Assembly (NCBI GenBank): GCA_029688955.1
Contig: JARUKZ010000013.1
Location: 44,681 to 108,680 of the forward strand
DNA: 64,000 nucleotides
Source of the DNA: Chitinispirillales bacterium ANBcel5
GTDB lineage: Bacteria; Fibrobacterota; Chitinivibrionia; Chitinivibrionales; Chitinispirillaceae
Reading direction: 5' to 3'
Part shown: positions 55,876 to 64,000 of the stretch, in pieces
How the letters are laid out: every line of letters starts with the position of its first letter
Position numbering within the stretch: the first letter of the stretch is position 1
Notes under the pieces: generated by a model
Seen by the model: only the letters and a program-made list of their open reading frames with translations
Told to the model about the DNA's origin: nothing
Databases searched by the model: none
Program-made: the position numbers and the translations under genes

Positions 55876-55877
55876 AC

Positions 55878-56558
55878 TTAAGAACCTTTATTGGCAATGA
55901 TTTGTGAAATGTGCCGCTCTTTTGAGTTAAAGAAAGCGTGTGGTCCGTCAAACAACTCAAGATCCCCGCCGATCTTGTCTGCAAACATTGCTGCAGCTTC
56001 TGCCGGAATGATTAAATCATCTCTGCCATGCATAAGAACCGGCGTGGTACAGAGGGGTGTCAGTGGGCGCAGGTCAATATGTTTCAGGAACTGAAGGCCG
56101 CAGAGAAGTTGGTGTGTGCTGTACCCGGTATAATCTATGGCGCCGGTTGTCAGCCCGCATCGTTTATGAAAATTACCAAGCGTACTATCTTTGTCCCGTT
56201 GCACAGAAGAGATCATACTGTCGAGAAGTTTGGGCCGTACACCAGGTTTAAAGTCATCTTTGCGGCAAAAACAAGGGGTGGGGGAGAGCAGAATCAGTTC
56301 AGCAGGGTTTATATGAAAACCGGCACCCCATGCAATCATTGCACCGGTCGACCAGCCCGCAAGACGTATGGAACCTTCACCGGCGAGCTCCCGTATCTTT
56401 GCGGCCGCGATCTCACTCCAGTTTTCAACCGGTGTTTCGTTGTTAATCAGATCCGGCATTACCTTGTTTATGTCTAAAAAAAGTGAATCGTCGCCAAAAA
56501 GGGGTTTGAGTATATCGGGGCCTACTCCCCATCCACCAAGTACAACATAATTATTCAT
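55878..56558 (-). CDS. Pimeloyl-ACP methyl ester esterase (BioH/BioG-like alpha/beta hydrolase)
   Basis: The 226-residue hydrolase has nucleophile elbow GWSTG (about 68-72), Asp in MHGRDDLIIP and His in FDGPHAFF. Between bioF and bioB it most likely removes the methyl ester from pimeloyl-ACP after BioC-primed synthesis. It is shorter than E. coli BioH (256) and closer in size to BioG/BioV-type esterases, so I give no symbol. It overlaps bioF by eight bases. Confidence 0.82.
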   Translation of the reverse strand: MNNYVVLGGWGVGPDILKPLFGDDSLFLDINKVMPDLINNETPVENWSEIAAAKIRELAGEGSIRLAGWSTGAMIAWGAGFHINPAELILLSPTPCFCRKDDFKPGVRPKLLDSMISSVQRDKDSTLGNFHKRCGLTTGAIDYTGYSTHQLLCGLQFLKHIDLRPLTPLCTTPVLMHGRDDLIIPAEAAAMFADKIGGDLELFDGPHAFFNSKERHISQIIANKGS

Positions 56559-57693
56559 TGTGTTTTTTCCATTCTGTTATCAGGTGTAAAACTTTGCCGA
56601 TCTCATCACTGGTGATTCCACAGTGAAGTGACATGCGGATTCTCTCGGTGCCCACGGGAACAGTTGGGGTACGAATCGCAGGTGCAAAGACACCATTATC
56701 CCTGAGGTATGCCGATAAAGAGAGGGCCTTCTCAGAGGAGTTGGTGACCAGGGGGATGATTTGTGTTGATGAGTTCATGGTGTCAAAACCATTGCTTTTT
56801 AACATCGAACGAAACTTTTTTGCTTCAGAGCGTAGTTCTTTTCCCAGCGCAGGATTCTTTCTGATAAACCGTATAGCACACAGATCATACGCAAGTACCG
56901 ATTGCGGCAGGCCAGTGGAATAGATAAGGCTTCTGGCATTATTTACAAAAAAATCTCTGAGCTGAGCCGGACCCGCAAAGAATCCCCCGAGTCCACCTAC
57001 TGCTTTGCTTAGAGTACCCATGCGGATATGAACCCCATCTTCGGTACCGCTCTCTTCAACCAGTCCGCTTGCGGTTTTACCGAAAATCCCTGTTGCGTGT
57101 GCTTCATCCACCATCACCGCCGCGCCGTACTCTTTTGCAAGCTGGCATATATCAGCCAGAGGAGCAGTGTCGCCATCCATACTGAAAACCGTATCGGTAA
57201 CAATTAGCTTTTCCGCCCCGGTAGAAGCTTTGAGTCGCTCTTTTAGATCGTTCATGTCGTTATGTTTATAGCGCTGCATACGTGCACCGGAAAGAATGCA
57301 GCCATCAAGTATAGAGGCGTGGTTGAGCCGGTCGCAGAAGATGGCACTATTTCTTGAACAGAGCGCGGCTATCAAACCGGTATTGGCCGCGTATCCTGAA
57401 TTAAAGAGCAGTGCGGATTCACATCCTTTCCACTCCGCGATCTCATTTTCGACAGTGTCATAGAGTGGTGAGCTCTGTGAAAGCAAACGTGAAGAAAGAT
57501 TACCGGAGTAGATACCTTTTGTAAGATTATGAGCTTCCCGCTGTAACCTTTTGTCGTTGTGAAGTGCCAGATAGCTGTTGGTAGAAAGATCTATCCCCTC
57601 AACACTTCGCTTTTGAGGTATTACCCTAAAAAGTGAAGCATCACGGCGTTTTCGCGAATCGGTGATAGTCTTATCAAGAATTGCAGGAATCAT
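56551..57693 (-). CDS. bioF: 8-amino-7-oxononanoate synthase BioF
   Basis: The start is ATG 57693 with GGAAG upstream; the preceding TTG codon is a less likely start. The 380-residue fold type I PLP enzyme shows ALLFNSGYAANTGL, MVDEAHATGIFG and the PLP lysine in MGTLSKAVGGLGGFFAG. It condenses pimeloyl-ACP with alanine. It overlaps bioA by about 20 bases. Confidence 0.93.
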   Translation of the reverse strand: MIPAILDKTITDSRKRRDASLFRVIPQKRSVEGIDLSTNSYLALHNDKRLQREAHNLTKGIYSGNLSSRLLSQSSPLYDTVENEIAEWKGCESALLFNSGYAANTGLIAALCSRNSAIFCDRLNHASILDGCILSGARMQRYKHNDMNDLKERLKASTGAEKLIVTDTVFSMDGDTAPLADICQLAKEYGAAVMVDEAHATGIFGKTASGLVEESGTEDGVHIRMGTLSKAVGGLGGFFAGPAQLRDFFVNNARSLIYSTGLPQSVLAYDLCAIRFIRKNPALGKELRSEAKKFRSMLKSNGFDTMNSSTQIIPLVTNSSEKALSLSAYLRDNGVFAPAIRTPTVPVGTERIRMSLHCGITSDEIGKVLHLITEWKKHNE

Positions 57694-59020
57694 CAAGCAC
57701 TTCCTTTATGGATTTACGGGTGCCGGAGAGCATGGTGAAAATCTGTTCTTCTGTTATGTTGTAGGGCAACATAAAATAGAGTACATTACCAAGAGGCCGG
57801 ATTATCAAACCATGATTAAGCGCCTTACGTGCAACCTTAAAGGTAAAACGTTCTTCCGGAGCATGTTTTTCCTTTGTTTTACGATCTTTTACAATCTCAA
57901 GAGCACCAACGGTACCGAGTACTCTTATGTCACCTACACACTCAAGATCCGAAAACTTCATCATCTCTTTATGAAAGTAACCGGTGATCTTTTCAAGCGA
58001 CCGGGGAATATCATACTGTGCAATCAGATCAAGAGTTGCCACTGACGCAGCAGATGCTACAGGGTTGCCGGTGAACGTATGGCCATGCTGAAACGTTCTT
58101 TCTGAACGATAATCACTGCAAAATTCTTTGTAGATACTCTCTTTTACAATTGTTGCAGACAGAGGTAAAAAGCCCGCCGTAAGGCCTTTTGAAAGACACA
58201 TCATATCAGGAACGTGCTCAGCATGATCGCAGGCAAACAGTTTCCCCGTTCTTCCAAGCCCCATAGCGACTTCATCTGCAATGGTGAGGACATCATAGCG
58301 GCGGCAAAGTGAAAAGATCCTTTTTAACACCTTAGATGGGTATACCCGCATCCCCACAGCACCCTGAACCATTGGTTCAAAAAGACAGGCTGCTATTTCA
58401 TCCCCCTGCTCTTTCAAGATAGTTTCAAGCGAATCCATGCACTCTGCATTGCAGGTAGACGCATCCTTGCCAACCGGGCATCGGTAGCAATAGGGAGCAT
58501 CGGTATAAAGATGTTTTTTAAACGTCTCCTGAAACACCGAATGGTAAACAGGTATCGCTCCCACTGACGCGGCGCCAAGAGTATCGCCGTGGTATCCACC
58601 ATCAAGAGAAACAAACTTCGTACGGTTTTCTGATCTGATATAGTGGTACTGAAGAGCAATTTTCATCGCCACTTCAACAGAGGTTGAGCCGTTGTCAGAG
58701 TAAAATATCCTGTCCAAACCCGTGGGCAAAATTGCCCCTAACTTACGGCTAAGCTCAAGAGTTGTGGTAGAGATGCACCCTGCCATGTGGACATGTTCCA
58801 GATCATCAAGCTGTTTCTTTATGGCATCCTTTATGTACTTGTTATTGTGACCAAATATACTGACCCACCATGAACCGATTCCATCGATATATTTATTTCC
58901 ATCCTTATCATAGAGGTAGATCCCTTCACCGTTTTTTATGACAAGAGGCGGGTAATCAATAAAGTCCTGATAGGAAGTAAAGGGCATCCATAAGTTATCA
59001 TATCCTTCCATCGATCTCAT
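57674..59020 (-). CDS. bioA: Adenosylmethionine-8-amino-7-oxononanoate aminotransferase BioA
   Basis: The start is ATG 59020, with AAGGAG seven bases before it; an upstream ATG at 59044 has no such site. The protein of 448 residues has YIDGIGSWWVSIFGH, YHGDTLGAASVG and the PLP lysine in MCLSKGLTAGFLP. It transfers the amino group from S-adenosylmethionine to give 7,8-diaminopelargonate. It overlaps bioD by 23 bases. Confidence 0.95.
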   Translation of the reverse strand: MRSMEGYDNLWMPFTSYQDFIDYPPLVIKNGEGIYLYDKDGNKYIDGIGSWWVSIFGHNNKYIKDAIKKQLDDLEHVHMAGCISTTTLELSRKLGAILPTGLDRIFYSDNGSTSVEVAMKIALQYHYIRSENRTKFVSLDGGYHGDTLGAASVGAIPVYHSVFQETFKKHLYTDAPYCYRCPVGKDASTCNAECMDSLETILKEQGDEIAACLFEPMVQGAVGMRVYPSKVLKRIFSLCRRYDVLTIADEVAMGLGRTGKLFACDHAEHVPDMMCLSKGLTAGFLPLSATIVKESIYKEFCSDYRSERTFQHGHTFTGNPVASAASVATLDLIAQYDIPRSLEKITGYFHKEMMKFSDLECVGDIRVLGTVGALEIVKDRKTKEKHAPEERFTFKVARKALNHGLIIRPLGNVLYFMLPYNITEEQIFTMLSGTRKSIKEVLDDSCNS

Positions 59021-59690
59021 TGCAGAACTCCTTAACTGATTCACTTACCTGAGCCCCAAAAGGCAGCTCAAGAACCGGACTGGGAATAAGAAACTGTTCG
59101 ATCATCTTTAAATTGTCGCTGTATATAAAATCTTTACACTTCTTTTCGGGGTTGTTTACAACCGCTCCACTTACTGCCACTCCTGCACTCTTTAGCGAAT
59201 CCACAGAAAGCCTGGTATGATTAAGCGTTCCAAGCTTCCCTGATGTAACAAGAAGAGCGGGGCTGGTAAAACGCTTTATCAGTTCGAGCATAAAATAGTT
59301 CTCGGTTAAAGGAACCATAACTCCGCCCGCACCTTCAATTATAGTAATATCTGCTTTGCGCGATATGGCATCCAGACACTTTTTCAGATGATCGGCACAT
59401 ATAGACACACCTTTCATCTGTGCTGCAAGATGGGGAGAGCAGGCGGGTTCGAAGCGATAGGGAACATGCACTTCATAGGGTAGAACCATCTCCGCATCAC
59501 CCTTAAAAACAAAGTCTGCATCAGGGGCGCGCAAATCACCTGAACCGTTTTGGTAACATCCCGTTTGTACCGGTTTCATGTAGGAAACCTTCTGCCCAAG
59601 TGAAGCGAAGGTGTCGGCCAGAACACGTGCCACGTATGTTTTGCCTATATCGGTATCGGTACCGGTAATAAAGAGTATTTTTTTCTTCAT
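58998..59690 (-). CDS. bioD: Dethiobiotin synthetase BioD
   Basis: The 230-residue P-loop enzyme begins with TGTDTDIGKTYVA (Walker A variant) and has MKPVQTGC and IIEGAGGVMVPLT. It closes the ureido ring using ATP and CO2. Its ATG overlaps the bioC stop by four bases. Confidence 0.95.
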   Translation of the reverse strand: MKKKILFITGTDTDIGKTYVARVLADTFASLGQKVSYMKPVQTGCYQNGSGDLRAPDADFVFKGDAEMVLPYEVHVPYRFEPACSPHLAAQMKGVSICADHLKKCLDAISRKADITIIEGAGGVMVPLTENYFMLELIKRFTSPALLVTSGKLGTLNHTRLSVDSLKSAGVAVSGAVVNNPEKKCKDFIYSDNLKMIEQFLIPSPVLELPFGAQVSESVKEFCNEIDGRI

Positions 59691-60481
59691 CTGTTTGCCT
59701 TTATAATCTTGCCTGTTGCCGCGTTGTAGGTGACAGGTATCCCTTTTTCTGTTCCGAAAGCGGCTTCATACTCTTTGCACAGAGCGATAAGTTGCTTTCG
59801 TTTAAGCAGAGGGCCTCCTGTTGCTGCTGCACCAATTGAACTTATACTTTTAAGAGCATCAAAGGCGCTTGAATAGTACATTGTGGTAGTGTACTCATCA
59901 ATTATCACCGAAGAGCTGTCAAACCCTGACTCACCAAGCAATCTGCACACGCTGTCCACTGAAGGGTATGAGGCCGAAAGGGGAAGATCATGGTTTTGAC
60001 GTATGGTGTAAATTTCTTTAAACGAACCATCTAAGAAAAAGGAGAATAAAAGTGTACCGTTTTGTTTAAGGATGCGGGCACTTTCTGTAAGCAGCGTAGC
60101 GGGGGAGTGAGCCCACTGAAGCATCGAAGCCATCACCGCACCATCAAACCTACCTTGCTTAAGGGGAAGGTGTTCTCCGTCTGCCCGCAGAGCACGAATC
60201 CGGGAGGCAGGAAACTCCTCTTTTAGCAGTTTTAGTGGCTCGTTTGCAAGATCAAGGCAAAGCAGACTACAGTGTTTGGGTATAGATTCCATGCACTGTA
60301 ACAGTGTTCCCGGGCCGCTTCCAATATCAGCCCATAATTGATCCTTTTGCATCACCGCGTTTAGATTGGTGCAGATTCGTTGCACTAAGTGCGTCTGGAC
60401 CGTAGCGCAGGAGCTGTATGTTGCAGCCTTAAGACTGAAACTTTGTGCAATTCGCTTTTTATCTATCTGCAAAATACTCAT
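59687..60481 (-). CDS. bioC: Malonyl-ACP O-methyltransferase BioC
   Basis: This 264-residue SAM methyltransferase has the nucleotide motif LWADIGSGPGTLL (about 48-60), the acidic D-x-A near LCLDLANEPL and MASMLQWAHSP. It starts the biotin pathway by methylating malonyl-ACP. It is first in the operon bioC-D-A-F-esterase-B. The 227-base upstream gap shows no clear BirA operator. Confidence 0.9.
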   Translation of the reverse strand: MSILQIDKKRIAQSFSLKAATYSSCATVQTHLVQRICTNLNAVMQKDQLWADIGSGPGTLLQCMESIPKHCSLLCLDLANEPLKLLKEEFPASRIRALRADGEHLPLKQGRFDGAVMASMLQWAHSPATLLTESARILKQNGTLLFSFFLDGSFKEIYTIRQNHDLPLSASYPSVDSVCRLLGESGFDSSSVIIDEYTTTMYYSSAFDALKSISSIGAAATGGPLLKRKQLIALCKEYEAAFGTEKGIPVTYNAATGKIIKANR

Positions 60482-60717
60482 TAACTACTTTCAAATCACC
60501 TGAACGCCACTGTTTTAAAAAAGCTAAAATACTTCATCCCTGAAAAAAACAACAATTCTTATATCCCTTAATCAGTCTCTGAGCACCATTTTTGAAAAAA
60601 TCGGGGTAATTGAGTGAACAGGTCTTAAAAAAGTATTCATTCAGGGGGACATATCTGCTATATTTATAGACTAAGAACTAAATTTTTGTAAAAAGATAAT
60701 CAATATGGTTGGCTAAA

Positions 60718-61731
60718 ATGGTGAAAAACTTCATCAGGTGCTCTGTTCTGCTCTTTATCGTAGTTTTTAACCCCCTGGCTTCTGAAGACTTCCAACGGTT
60801 CAACGTTGCATTTGAGCTGCTTATTAATCAGGAATATCAGCGCTCCAGTGGGGAGCTCATGAGGCTTTTAGAGGATGACCCCAGCGATTTTGATGCACTC
60901 TATTTCTCTGTAGCTGTTGAGCAGACACGCATTCTGGACTACGATTCCTACAACCTTGAGAGCGCACGATTTGTGCAGTATGCAGACAGTGTACGGACTT
61001 CATTGGAAAATACGCTTGGTAATCTCACCGGAAGTGACTCGGTCAGGTGCGCCTTTTATATCGCCAACATCACCGGCGGAATTGGGATTATTCAGGCAAA
61101 GGCCGGACGATGGTTCGATGCCGTCAGAAATGCAATATCCTCGGTGAATACCCTGAGGGATCTTACTGATAAAGATCCAACCTTAGCTGAGGCAAAACTT
61201 GGGATCGGGGTGTTTGATTACTACCTCAGTAACAGTTTAAGATGGGTTCCTTTCACCGAAAACCGGGCAAAACGCGGTATTAAGGCAGTACGTGATGCAC
61301 TGAATGCTCCTTCTCCCTTTGATTTAGCCGCAAAAAACTCCCTGTGCTGGATACTTATCGATGAAGAGGAGTTTGCGGAAGCCGATTCTCTGGCTCAGAG
61401 TGTACTCGATCTGGCTCCCGAAAACACGATATTCCTTAAGATTCGGGCACTGATTGCCCTGTGGACCGGTAGATACAGCAGAGCCGAAAAGTTAGCCTTG
61501 CAGCTTATCGATGCCTCTGATTCCAAAACCCCCGTTAACTGGTCTGATCTGGTCACCGGCTACTATATTTTAATTAACTGCCATCAACATAATGGCAGGG
61601 AAGCTGAATTGGTCAGGGATGCCGACAAGATCCTGGGTCGTACGATCCCACCGGAATTTAAAGACGTCTCTCACATCGAAAGTCATCTGAAACACATAAG
61701 AGATACATCCCGAATCTTCAGGGTTAATTAG
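60718..61731 (+). CDS. Secreted TPR-like protein of unknown function
   Basis: The start is ATG 60718 (MVKNFIRCSVLLFIVVFNPL, a signal peptide ending ASEDF); an in-frame TTG nine bases earlier is possible. The 337-residue protein is helical. Segments such as FELLINQEYQRSSGELMRLL and FAEADSLAQSVLDLAPENTI look like tetratricopeptide repeats. It ends three bases before the Wzi-like gene, so the two are coupled and probably work together in the envelope. Confidence 0.65.
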   Translation: MVKNFIRCSVLLFIVVFNPLASEDFQRFNVAFELLINQEYQRSSGELMRLLEDDPSDFDALYFSVAVEQTRILDYDSYNLESARFVQYADSVRTSLENTLGNLTGSDSVRCAFYIANITGGIGIIQAKAGRWFDAVRNAISSVNTLRDLTDKDPTLAEAKLGIGVFDYYLSNSLRWVPFTENRAKRGIKAVRDALNAPSPFDLAAKNSLCWILIDEEEFAEADSLAQSVLDLAPENTIFLKIRALIALWTGRYSRAEKLALQLIDASDSKTPVNWSDLVTGYYILINCHQHNGREAELVRDADKILGRTIPPEFKDVSHIESHLKHIRDTSRIFRVN

Positions 61732-61734
61732 GTT

Positions 61735-63348
61735 ATGAAAAAAGAAGTATTGCTGTTCTCCTTTATGGTTGTTGTTTGCTGCACTGGTTTTGCCCAGTCC
61801 TATAATCCCCACATCCGTATGAATCCATCCATTGAGCGTTTTCTCTACAGGATGCAAACCCGTTATGGGTTTGATCCCGGGGACATTGGAACTCAGCCTC
61901 TTAGCGTACAGCGGGTGTTAGAGACGCTGGATTCCCTGGAGCACAATGTATCACTGACCTCAAGAGAGCGTTTTGATCTTCAAAGATTGCGAAAAAGCAT
62001 TGGTGCTGAAAGAGGGATCTATGCCTATACCCATGATGACGGGGAGCTTAATCTCAATGCCGGGCTTAACCTGATCGGTGATATGGATGGCTCGCTTAAC
62101 AGTGATGCTGCAGGGGGCAGAGGTATCATAAATCCCTACTTCACCGGAAATATTGGGGCGCTTTCCTTTTTCGCGGAAATTGATGTTTGGACTGAGTACC
62201 GCTCAGATACACTCTTTAACCCCAGCAGCTATCAGCCCTATGATGGCGTTCCCTACAATCTCTACGGAAGAAATACCGAAGAGAGTAACTTGCGCTCATC
62301 GGATCTTCCACGAGGAGGGATTAGTTACTCGCAGGGAAGAATCGATCTGGGGCTTTCGATCGATTACCTTAAGTGGGGGCCTGCGCTTCATTATCCTGTA
62401 ACGCTTTCGGGGCAGACACCGCCGGTTACTGCTTTCAGGGCAGATCTGGATCTGGAGATTCTTCAGTATCAACATTTAGCGGGATTGCTTCAGAGCCAGA
62501 GAGATAAGAGAAAGTATATCTACGCTCACCGGCTCTCGGGCAGATGGAGAAATGTTCAGTTTGGGATAAATGAGGTGATAATTGGTGGCAGCACAACCGA
62601 TCGCCAGCCTCCCGAAGATCCACACAACTCACTGCGCCATGAATATTACGGAGAGGAACGAACGCTTGAAATCGTCTATCTTATCCCTTTTGTGCCAAAG
62701 GTTTTTATTGAACATTATATTGGTGACAGGGATAATGCGGCGATCTCCCTTGATTTAAACATCACTCTTCCGGCAAACCTTCGACTCTACGGAGAGTTTC
62801 ATATCGATGATATCCTCTCACCCTGGGAAATTTTCTCCGATGACTGGGGGAATAAGTGGGCGCTTACCTGGGGGCTAAACTGGGAGGGTGAGCTGTATGA
62901 GCGCGATGTTTCCGCGGGGTTTGAATACTCACGGGTAGAGCCCTGGGTGTACACCCATTTTTACGGGGGCAGTCACCGGTTTACAAACTTTGGACAGCCG
63001 CTGGGAAATCAGCTTGGGCCCAATTCAAGGGCGGTGCTTGCCTGGGCAGATATGGCTATATCACACCGAAACCGGGTAGGGATAAGGATTAACAGTGAAG
63101 AGCGTAATCCATCCGCGCGCGGTGGATCTGTGGAGCATGTGTTTCAGGATGAATATCCCAGAAGAGGAACGCCCGACAGTGAAACCAAGCAGTTTCTTGG
63201 TCCCGGAACAGTTCATCACCTCAGGCCAGGAATTTACTGGCAGTTTGATCAGTTTGGACCTTTTAGGGTTGATGCGCTGTATGAGCTTGATGTGATGGAG
63301 GACAGGGGGCGTTCTACGTTGCACCTTTATGGTGGGTTTTATTTTTGA
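61735..63348 (+). CDS. Wzi-like outer-membrane beta-barrel protein
   Basis: A signal peptide (about residues 1-20, ending GFAQSY) is followed by a helical stretch and a barrel-like region of alternating residues that ends in Phe. The pattern (FFAEIDVWTEYR, DLGLSIDYLKWGP with variations, HLYGGFYF at the end) resembles capsule-assembly Wzi proteins, from memory. Wzi binds capsule at the cell surface. This agrees with the ugd gene and the export genes in the window, although they are not linked to it. The TPR-like gene precedes it. Confidence 0.6.
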   Translation: MKKEVLLFSFMVVVCCTGFAQSYNPHIRMNPSIERFLYRMQTRYGFDPGDIGTQPLSVQRVLETLDSLEHNVSLTSRERFDLQRLRKSIGAERGIYAYTHDDGELNLNAGLNLIGDMDGSLNSDAAGGRGIINPYFTGNIGALSFFAEIDVWTEYRSDTLFNPSSYQPYDGVPYNLYGRNTEESNLRSSDLPRGGISYSQGRIDLGLSIDYLKWGPALHYPVTLSGQTPPVTAFRADLDLEILQYQHLAGLLQSQRDKRKYIYAHRLSGRWRNVQFGINEVIIGGSTTDRQPPEDPHNSLRHEYYGEERTLEIVYLIPFVPKVFIEHYIGDRDNAAISLDLNITLPANLRLYGEFHIDDILSPWEIFSDDWGNKWALTWGLNWEGELYERDVSAGFEYSRVEPWVYTHFYGGSHRFTNFGQPLGNQLGPNSRAVLAWADMAISHRNRVGIRINSEERNPSARGGSVEHVFQDEYPRRGTPDSETKQFLGPGTVHHLRPGIYWQFDQFGPFRVDALYELDVMEDRGRSTLHLYGGFYF

Positions 63349-63594
63349 TTGCTGGAGGGGGCTTCTTTCATCATCGACTACCCCAGAGAGATAGCGGAAA
63401 AGAATCTCAAAGTACTCAGTCTTTGTTTTTATGTCCCTGAATTTTAACAGTAAAAAAAATAAGCCATTAAGTTTATCCTACAGCTCAGGAGACCTGGAAG
63501 ACTTCAGTATCAGAAAGTTCACCCTAAGCAGTATCTCGCCCCTGATCTCTTCATCGGGAATGTTAATGCATTTAAAGTATCCCGGAGGTTCTTA
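63349..63594 (-). pseudogene. Middle fragment of an Rpn-type PD-(D/E)XK nuclease gene
   Basis: The minus-strand frame reads INIPDEEIRGEILLRVNFLI, then SPEL, an in-frame TAG (63480-63478), DKLNGLFFLLLKF, and TEYFEILFRYLSGVVDDE. These segments match the middle of Rpn/transposase_31 proteins as I remember them. There is no start and no catalytic domain, so it is a decayed fragment. It lies directly behind the tail fragment at 63595 and in the same frame. Confidence 0.6.
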
Positions 63595-63894
63595 TCAACT
63601 GCTCTTTTTATTTACCCTTAGTTCCTTAATCTTCTCATTGTCCAACGCTGTTATCTTTTCAATCTGCTCATCACTCATTCCCATTGCAATCATTTTTTCT
63701 GCTGTTTGAATTTTTTCTTCAACTTTGCCTTTGATTTGACCTTCGGCTACCCCTTCGGCCTTACCCTCAAGCTTCCCTTCAGCCTTACCATCCAGAAACC
63801 ATTTCTCAGCTATTGTAGGCATTGTCACTCCTCCAATCTGTGCAATTTCATTGAATTCTTGATTTAAGTGTTCGGTATCTTTCGATGCAGAGAG
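63595..63894 (-). pseudogene. C-terminal tail fragment of an Rpn-type nuclease gene
   Basis: The frame is open from 63894, after a TGA at 63897, and encodes SASKDTEHLNQEFNEI, then TMPTIAEKWFLDGKAEGK, repeated G-K-x-E-G units and a charged coiled tail. This is the usual C-terminus of Rpn-family proteins, whose nuclease domain should precede it but is absent. A GTG at 63828 with GGAGGA upstream could still start a 77-residue peptide. The remaining bases to 64000 show no gene. Confidence 0.6.
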
Positions 63895-64000
63895 TCAAGG
63901 AGTGTGACTCACATAAAAAAAATACTGCCAGGCACTTTGAAAGGATACACCTTTAAGATAATCACAGATTAGAAAAACTTGGATCTGTTACATCTCATCA

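Noticed and set aside
63431..63709. 92-codon plus-strand gene
   Set aside because: It is the antisense shadow of the Rpn-type fragments, which match a known protein family on the minus strand.

Overview
The window reads as an AT-rich chromosome segment of a motile, Gram-negative-type bacterium. The evidence is an outer-membrane polysaccharide exporter, a Wzi-like barrel, a second beta-barrel next to the ammonium transporter, flagellar export accessories, and two sigma-54 activators with matching -24/-12 promoters. TTG and GTG starts with good Shine-Dalgarno sequences are common. No ribosomal or phylum-marker gene is present. A Fibrobacterota/FCB-type lineage is my guess from gene content, not a demonstrated assignment. 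Nearly everything is chromosomal housekeeping or lineage-specific sequence; I see no intact insertion sequence, phage or CRISPR array.

Layout. 1-8.2 kb: 3' end of a glycosyltransferase-associated toroid protein, a stand-alone receiver protein, then a probable sigma-54-driven exopolysaccharide operon (Wza-like exporter, Wzz/BY-kinase, asparagine-synthase-like amidotransferase, degenerate deacetylase-like protein). 8.3-14.8 kb: nitrogen control, with a NifA-like activator facing a sigma-54 operon of outer-membrane channel, AmtB and PII, plus a second activator with an ArsC-like sensor domain. 14.8-24.5 kb: PTS enzyme I, a TIGR02757 protein, an M29 aminopeptidase, a DUF1622 protein, TreZ, a D-cysteine-desulfhydrase-like enzyme, a secreted LRR protein and small unknowns. 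24.7-25.5 kb: a 43-bp tandem repeat array. 25.7-30.1 kb: tRNA-Asn, an M23/LysM endopeptidase, initiator tRNA, a short NFACT protein, a zinc-ribbon protein and a Cas4-like nuclease. 30.1-33.8 kb: a SurA-like lipoprotein with a STAS/anti-sigma partner-switching set. 34-38.7 kb: flagellar accessories (FlhB C-terminal homologue, FliK-like protein, membrane-HTH protein). 38.9-40.4 kb: a double-FHA protein and a phosphoesterase.

40.5-51.3 kb is the most unusual region: a single-strand cluster carA - carB - UPF0371 - purF-like - second carB. The PurF-like protein keeps its PRPP loop and Fe-S cysteines but has Ser where the catalytic N-terminal Cys should be, so it cannot hydrolyse glutamine by the usual route. 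CarA keeps its glutaminase Cys. Both CarB proteins look catalytically complete but belong to different sequence types. A strong terminator hairpin lies in the leader of this cluster, which suggests attenuation.

51.8-64 kb: a cytoplasmic serine hydrolase, UDP-glucose dehydrogenase (precursor supply for polysaccharide), a HIT protein, a complete biotin operon bioC-D-A-F-esterase-B, a secreted TPR-like protein with a Wzi-like outer-membrane barrel, and decayed fragments of Rpn-type nuclease genes at the right edge.
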